Below, piece after piece: positions 57,565-64,000 of a DNA stretch of 64,000 nt. The translations under genes and the position numbers were made by a program. The DNA comes from Microstegium vimineum (taxonomy: Eukaryota > Streptophyta > Magnoliopsida > Poales > Poaceae), in contig CM039133.1 in the NCBI GenBank assembly GCA_022036555.1, forward strand, positions 6,575,184 through 6,639,183, given 5' to 3'. The notes beneath the pieces are model-generated. The model had not been told where the DNA came from and did no database searches. It saw only the letters and a program-made list of their open reading frames with translations. Every line of letters starts with the position of its first letter. Position 1 is the stretch's first letter.

Positions 57565-60500
57565 TCAATCTTCGAGCCAGGTTATGTTGTGCTTTACGAT
57601 GTGTCTGATCTTGTTCCATTCAGAGCTACCTGGGGATGAGGAGGATTCATATAGCTTCTTGTTGCAGTTCAACTCGAGATACCTTGGGCTTACAGCTCGT
57701 AGGTATTCTGGAAGCGTGTCCATGCTGGTGTCCCCTAGTGCAAGGCTGTCGAGTGCTCGGACACCTTCTAGAACCTCCAGCATTGGGCAGCGAAGGATCC
57801 TAATCTTCTGCAACATGGGGACGCCACTGATTCTCTTCAGCTCAGGGCAGTCAAACACATCAAGTTTCACGACTGAAGGGAAGTTCTCCACATGTGTCAG
57901 GTTGGTGAGCACGTACAGGTTTATTTCTCTAAGAGCATGCCTCTTGCTGCTGGCGAGGCCCGGTGGAAGACAGCTCAGCTTGCAGTTATCAATAAAGAGA
58001 CTTTCCAAACAAGGCATGGCTAAGAGAGTTTCCACATCATTATGCTCCTTATTGTCGTTCCATTCCCACTCCTCCCACTCAAGTAGCCCATACAGACTCA
58101 GCTCTCTCAGTTTCGGAAACGGTGCAGATGTAGCTCCAACTGCCAAGGAGGATGACACTTGGAATTGGGTTCCAATACGCTTGATGGCCGGCGCATTTTT
58201 GACGGCTAGAGATTCCAAACTTGGGAGGCAAGACAGACCATCAGGGAGCTGGGTGCAGCAAGGCAGGTTCTCCAGCGTCAAATACCTTAGGCTCTTAAAG
58301 TCCGCTGATGCTGGAGCACACATCCAGTTCGGTAGGTGACGACCAACGTATCCCCCACTCAAAATAAGATTTTCCATACAGGATGGAGGGCAGAGCTTTT
58401 CTAATACCTCCTCGATTACACTCTGTTGTTGCTGTTGCTGCTCAGCCTCACCACCGCCTGTCCCTGTAGTATGTCCACTTGAACTATAGTTCAACTCTAG
58501 ATACCTAAGGTGGCGTTTGCTGCTAATCATAGCCTTTTCTGCAATCTGGCTGTCTTGCACCTTCTCTAGGCCGTATAGTGTGAGCTCCCTAAGCAGAGAA
58601 AGAGGCGCCAGTTCTTGCAAACTGCACCAGCTAATGCTTGCATCCGTGTCCATGTGAACTGGGAACCCATAAAGTGACCTCAGATTTGTTAACTCACCGA
58701 ACGCCTTAGGAATGACACTAACATTTGATCCATGGATCTTAAGAGATCTTAGATGCAAAATTTTTATGATGCTGGTAGGAAGATAACGTAGCTTCTTACA
58801 GTTAACAAGTGAAATGTAAAGCAGAAATTTCATCTTGTGAATGTCATCTGGGAGCCTAGATATATCAGTATCCTCTAAGTGAAGGTATCTTAAGTGCCTC
58901 AACGTAGATAGACTGGGAACCAATGTATCAGAATCGGCAAAACATATGTGTAGTACCCGTAGACTAGAGAACCTACCCAAGGACTCACCATGGTGAAAGA
59001 TTACTCCCGAATTTATAATTAATGTTCTAAGTGACTTGTACCTTTGCAAAACAGCCCATTCCACAGTTTGTCCTACAGCCAGGCGCCGTAGAAGCTTCCC
59101 ACCACCACCGGTAGTAGATTGATCTTGGCCAACCATCACCACAGATTCTTCTCTTACCATATATTCAGCAAAGGATCGGACCACATCATGCATGGTGCAC
59201 TTATATCGAGTGAGAGAATATTCTTTTATGGGTTCTATAAGATTTCTCTTTATTAACTCTCGGTAGTACTCAATTGCTATATCTTCGAACCCATACTCAT
59301 GTGAACTTGTCCTACTTTCATCTGGTGTTTTAATAAATCCTTCACTGATCCACATTTCAGTAACTACACCTTGCATAATCTCTTCACCTTTGGGGAATAG
59401 TGAGCAATACAGAAAGCACTGCTTTAACTGGGGAGACAAATCCTCGTAGCTCAAGTACAGCCGGTTGTCTAGTTCTATGGGCAGTCCAGTCAGTGACCAT
59501 CCAGGCATGTTCAAAACAGCTTTCCACTCATACTCACTTGGGTATCTTGTGCTCAAGAGCCCTCCAATCACTTTAATTGCAAGTGGTAAGCCATCACAAT
59601 TTTCAAGAATTTTCATCCCGATAGTTTTCAGTTTATCAATGCCGACTACCTGCCAATAAATAACATTAAGGCTCGGTAATATTATTTCCAACAACGATCA
59701 GGTTGCTTATGTACATTTCCATGCAAACATGATTTGGCAATGCTTCTTCTATAAAACAATGACACTTAGGTTGGCAACGTATTAAAAGTGTGCCTCTGCT
59801 TGCAATGGGATGATTTCAAATGAAATCTGCATGAATGGGTGCAAATCCTGTAACACTAATATGGAGTACTACATACGTTCCAAAAAGTGGGGAGATTTAT
59901 TTAAGTGAATCTATCGTAGGTTCAACTAAATTGTAGACAAAATTATCAACGTTTATGAAATGAAATATATATACTGTAAATTCATTGTCCACTAGTTAAA
60001 TCTTATCATAAATATTGATACTTGTTGTTGACACTAAATAAGATCAAGTTTGAGATTGGTAGACTTCACACAGAACTAGGCGTGCATTTTGATATTGCAT
60101 TATTTGAATAAGTCTCCTAGATCATCGTTTTGCTGGTCTCTTTTGCGCGCTAGTGCCATAACCTGTTCCCAGGAATTCATATAGGTATGAGAGTTCATAC
60201 GTGTTCTATAAGTAAATTAATGCAGGTGTTCTAGTTGTATAGGAGTATGGATAGACTAACCTGGTCAGGCTGCAACTGTTTCTTGAGCAAAGACCAAGCA
60301 TCATCATTCTCTAGAGGCCTGACACGGTGTTGGTGAGGTGTGGCTTGCATCTGTTGGGGTAAGTGTGCAGATCTTGTAGTGACAAGGACCCTGCTTCCAG
60401 GTAGTTTCTTGCTGGCAGTTCTGACCGGGACACTAAGCACATGGTTCCATGCATCATGACTCCACACATCATCCATCACAAGAAGAAACTTGCCTGTTGA

Positions 60501-61343
60501 TAGGGTGTTGATGAGGGTGTCTGTCAGAGTGCTTTTGTCCTTATCGTCACCATGGTCGCCTCCAGCATGCTTGATTGCTGTCCTGAGTAGCTCAACCACG
60601 TCAAATTGCTGGGTGATGCTTAGCCATATCGTCTTCGTCTTGAAGTGCTCTTGGATGATTGCATCATTGAAGATCTTCTGGGCGAGGGTGGTCTTACCCA
60701 TGCCGCCTGCACCAATGATAGACACAACTTTGATGCTATGATTGTTATCATCGTTTGTCGTTAGAACCTGAACAAGTTCCCTTGTGTCCCTCTCTATCTG
60801 TTCTCCAACTATGGCTGACTCGTCGACCTGTGAACCTGTCATATAGCTGGATAACTCTGCAGCAGTTAGCGTCCTTGGCTCAGGATTGGAACCAAGGCTG
60901 ATATTGAACTTGTACTTATCCGCCTCCTTGTGGATACCTTCGAGCCGCTGGTTGAGCTCCTTGATGCGGCTGCCTATCTTGTGTGAGAACATGGGATTCC
61001 GCAGGCAGAAGAGCAATGGCTGGAAGCAGCCAGGTGCCTTGTGTCGTTCCATGCTGCCACCACCTCTAGACTCCCTCCGCTTGTTCGCCTCAAGCTGACA
61101 CAGGTCGATGATGTCAGTGGCATCATACATGGCGTTCTTGAGCTTTGTCGACCATCTTTGCACGCTTGTGTCGGTGATGTGCCTCCTCTCGGCATCTTTG
61201 AGGAAGGCTTTGAGGCCTTCCATGTTGTCTTTCAGCTTGGTGATCTCGTTGGAGACGCCGAGCAGCATGGACACCTCTTCTTGTGCCATGTCAGCAATAA
61301 GCTTCTTCACGTAGGGTGCTAAAGCATCCAGGACAGCCGCCAT
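57565..61343 (-). CDS. CC-NB-ARC-LRR disease-resistance protein, NLR2
   Basis: Exons 61343-60261 and 59649-57565, joined in phase 0 at the same codon as NLR1, give 1055 aa. The CC domain, P-loop (GAGGMGKTT), Walker B (LLVMDDVW), GSRVLVTTR, VRPLENDDAWSLL, GLPLA, MHDVVRSFAEYM and the LRR are all present. Exon 1 is the same length as in NLR1 (1083 bp). The LRR has a short extra segment (SSLAVGATSAPFPKLREL and KEHNDVETLLA region) and differs from NLR1 mostly in repeat faces, as expected for recognition surfaces. It ends at WLED, lacking the acidic tail of NLR1. Its intron (611 bp) lacks the insertion found in NLR1. Probably a functional intracellular receptor. Confidence 0.95.
59878..60068. mobile_element. 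Degenerate Stowaway-like MITE in NLR2 intron
   Basis: Aligned partner of 49243-49450 in the NLR1 intron (CGTTCCAAAAAGTGGGGAG start). Confidence 0.55.
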
Positions 61344-63344
61344 GGCTGGAGCACACGTCCTACATGATTTGTAAGTAAATCATCAGGCATTAGATGGATC
61401 TGGGATGATATCTGCTAGCCGTTAGTCAATTGAAACAAATTGGTTCGAACTGGAGGTAGCTAATTAATTAGGTGTAGGACCAAAGGTTTTATATATTTTA
61501 AGCAGAACAAGGGGCAAATCGTGCGTGCCATAGAGGAACTACGCTGTGCAACGATCCATCGGGCAAGCAAAAGCAAGCTAAATATAAATTTGAGTACATA
61601 TCAAGATGGATCATCATCATCATCATTATAGACAGATAAATAGAGGGATCAGAGCAGATCTAACGAAGATGTACACGCACCTTGAAGATCTAACGAAGAT
61701 AGCACCAGGTACAATACAGGTAGTAGTCTCCCCTCCTCTATCTGCTACAAAGAAATAATTTAAAAGGACCGGAAGGGGCGGCGGTTCCTTGATGAAGCTC
61801 AAGCAGCAGCGCAAGCGTCGTGTGTGTTGAGGGGTCTCAACTGCAGGCAGAGGCAGAGAAGAGGACTACACTGCTTGGTGTTATTGCTGGTGGCTCCCAT
61901 ACATGCATCAGGCTCAACAGCTGAAGAGAGCACATGGATCGTTGTTGGAGGATGTCAGGGTTTGGTCTCCACCATTATTGCTGGCCGTCCATTGTCATTG
62001 ACTCCGTCCTTGGTACTCCTTAACCTCAAGCGGAGCCTGACGGTATTAACTCGGCGTGAAATTACAGCAAGTGGTAATAAGCTGGTGTGGAGCCGGCCAA
62101 TAATGGAGGCAGAGGAAGGACTGAACCTGCGTGCGTGCTGTGAATGACTGAAGCATGCGCACCGGTGGCATGGAGAAAGCTCAGAGGAGAGGAGACGACG
62201 ACCCATGAGACCGCCAGTCAGTCGTCGTCGGCATATACGGGCTCGCCGCGTTTTGGAGACTGACAGCTGGTGTGGAGCCCACCAATGACTGGACCTGCCT
62301 GTGTGGTGTTATTGCTGAAGCAGAGGCTTCCTGGTGGCTGATGGACAACAAGCTCAACGACCCGCGACCGCCGAGTCAGTCGTCGGCGTACGGCCTTGAT
62401 GAATCCGTGCCGGTGTAGCTGGCTGTCTTGGACGACAGTGTCCCTGCAACTGATCTTTTGCATTATTGAGCCGTAACTATGGAGGGCCCCGGACCAATCC
62501 TTCCAGTCGTCGTTGTTGTGTGTAGCACACAGACGCTTGTCGAGTTGGACTGTGGACACTGCATTATAAGTTTTGCACACGAGATGGTTCAGTTGCTCGA
62601 TCCTTACATGCATGCATGGATGGGACCAGATCATTATTAAACGAGGATGTGCAGGATGCTCAATCAAGAATCGTTGGTCCATTCACTCCAATGTCACTCC
62701 GAGCAAGTATAACAATGGAGTGTAGTAAGTGGTCTTTAAGTTGAGATGGAAGATAGCCAGCAGATGAACGATTTTTTTATAAAATGTTTGTGAGACAAGA
62801 AAGTAGACCATATATTTAGCATGGATGGAAGATCCTAATTTCTTCAGTGGGCCCATCCCGAAATCCCCACAGTAACGCACGTAGGATATTCAACTAGTTT
62901 CTTTTTTTTTGTGTCTTATTAGCGAACTCAAATTAAAAACCTCAAAACGGAAAGCTTATAGATCTTTTTAAGAGCTACAAATTTCATATAAAACTATCAA
63001 TTTCATATAAGAAAGATATGATATTTGTGAGCCAATAAGTCCTAATATACGATTAATGTACCGCTGAAACATTATATATTATTTTTCTTACCATCTTAAC
63101 AAGTTCAGATGAAAACACTCAAAACTATGAGTTATATATAGACCCCATCAAGAGCTACAACTTTCATATAGAAAATGTCTTTCTTTGACATCTTATATGA
63201 AATATATGATTTTTCTAAGGCCATACATAATAATTTCGAATATAATTATATGAAATGTACACAGTAGGAGGCTATGTCAGCATCGAAAAAGAGGGGGTGG
63301 GGCATGGCAGATGCCCAGCCAACACCGGGAGGAGATATGAGACG
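61344..63344. other. Upstream of NLR2, no supported gene
   Basis: Promoter and leader of NLR2 should lie just after 61343. Open frames around 61824-62147 (plus) and 62218-62682 (minus) have no recognisable domain. Two related passages (about 61850-62210 and 62215-62400, sharing GTGTGGAGCC, GGTGTTATTGCTG and GACCCGCGACC-like words) suggest an old internal duplication. Confidence 0.45.
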
Positions 63345-63586
63345 AAGGTGAGACTACAAAAAGCAAAGACAGAAATGCAACAACCGATCTACTTTTAAAA
63401 CATTTGAACGCAACACTTACAATGTACATCTGAGGCAGATGAAACACATGAAACAAGCATGTGAAACACTAGCTGCAACATCAGCTCTACTTTTAAAACA
63501 TCCAAATAAAACATATGTTGCAAGATATGATAGACATTATCAATTCAGCATAAAGATATATATGTTGATTGTATAAACAAATACAG
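63345..63586. repeat. Dispersed-repeat-like sequence
   Basis: TGCAACA, TCTACTTTTAAAACAT and GAAACAC phrases recur within the stretch, a pattern common in grass dispersed repeats. Family not determined. Confidence 0.45.
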
Positions 63587-63694
63587 TTTTCACTGGATAC
63601 TCATAGTCTTTGATATGAGAAGAAGTCAATTGATAATCTTTGACTCATTGAGAAAACCACTGGGAGATTACCAAGATATGATAGACATTATCAA
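63521..63694. repeat. 23-bp direct repeat pair
   Basis: CAAGATATGATAGACATTAT followed by CAA occurs at 63521-63543 and exactly again at 63672-63694. The second copy codes QDMIDIIK of the Ulp1 exon. Confidence 0.9.
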
Positions 63695-64000
63695 GGGGGT
63701 AACTTTGATCTTTAAATATAGATTCCTACTCTTTAACTACACTTCAAGAGTTAATTAACAAATGATCCAATTATTGAGCAGGGTTTGGGCTTGGTTCGTC
63801 CCGAAACACCGTACGGATCTGGAAGTGGCACTAAAGGGTCATAATCTGCTAAGTGTAAGTTCTACTATCTCTCATAATCTGTTACCTTAGCATGCTTTAA
63901 CGTATGCGTATGATGACGATAGTAATCGTTTTATATCTTACAGTGGGTTCTAAGGCAGCCACCAGGCAACAATCTGTGTGGATACTATGTTTGCGAGTTC
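63587..64000 (+). CDS. Ulp1-type cysteine protease, partial at window end
   Basis: Three exon pieces. 63587 onward (after ATACAG) reads HWILIVFDM and LIIFDSLRKPLG, giving the His and Asp. From about 63782 comes VWAWFVPKHRTDLEVALKGH, ending at an AGT|GTAAGT donor. 63944 onward (after TTACAG) reads WVLRQPPGNNLCGYYVCEF, giving the Gln and catalytic Cys. The domain runs off the window. The sequence is the Ulp1 version typical of TNP2-bearing CACTA elements and is not closely similar to the protease at 6122-8724. The first intron donor is not clean in frame (only GGG|GTAACT), so a break cannot be excluded. Confidence 0.7.

Noticed and set aside
62218..62682. 154-codon minus-strand frame upstream of NLR2
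   Set aside because: No recognisable domain and no supporting promoter or splice signals. Insufficient to call a gene.

Overview
The window is nuclear DNA from a grass (Poaceae), probably a panicoid. This is inferred from GT-AG introns in plant-type genes, GC-rich grass-style 5' coding ends, tandem CC-NB-LRR resistance genes, Stowaway and hAT miniature elements, a Ty1/copia element and two CACTA (En/Spm) families, one with the TTTGCCGAGTG subterminal motif familiar from panicoid genomes. The species cannot be named from the sequence alone. No organelle, bacterial or viral sequence was seen.

Layout. 452-9194 is one CACTA transposon with near-matching termini and a GGA target duplication. It holds a broken TNP2-type transposase, then a second unit made of a broken Transposase_24-like part followed by a Ulp1-type cysteine protease that is still open across five exons. 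From 9.4 to 22.7 kb lie remnants of a small cluster of ATL-like RING-H2 ubiquitin-ligase genes (copies A to D), all damaged. The cluster is split by a second, decayed CACTA element on the minus strand (13696 to about 19300, right end missing) and by an apparently intact STIG1-like secreted Cys-rich protein gene (19626-20075, minus). 23113-26009 (minus) is a complete five-exon ESCRT-III gene of the VPS2/CHMP2 family with a hAT miniature element in its second intron. 26-30 kb is intergenic with small MITEs. 30.2-34.8 kb is a decayed Ty1/copia element lying just upstream of an intact single-exon gene for a small membrane-anchored plant protein (35543-36322). 36.4-41.8 kb is intergenic.

41.8-61.4 kb is an NLR immune-receptor cluster, all on the minus strand. 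It contains a truncated CC/P-loop/LRR relic (41793-43337), two full-length tandem duplicates (47016-51447, 1052 aa; 57565-61343, 1055 aa) with the intron at the same codon, and a collapsed relic of about 300 bp (55590-55896). Flanking DNA is present in two or three copies, and comparing copies shows filled and empty sites for a poly(A) retroposon, a Stowaway, a TA-flanked TIR element and an intron insertion. The window ends inside another Ulp1-type protease gene (63587-64000, plus), probably part of a further CACTA element.

How the genes relate. The host genes are independent: endosomal sorting (VPS2), a secreted reproductive-type peptide (STIG1-like), an uncharacterised membrane protein, and intracellular immune receptors. 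The feature most worth study is the first CACTA element. The same alternating inverted array that marks both ends also sits immediately before the TATA box of each of its two internal genes, and the Ulp1 reading frame is preserved while the transposase next to it is destroyed.
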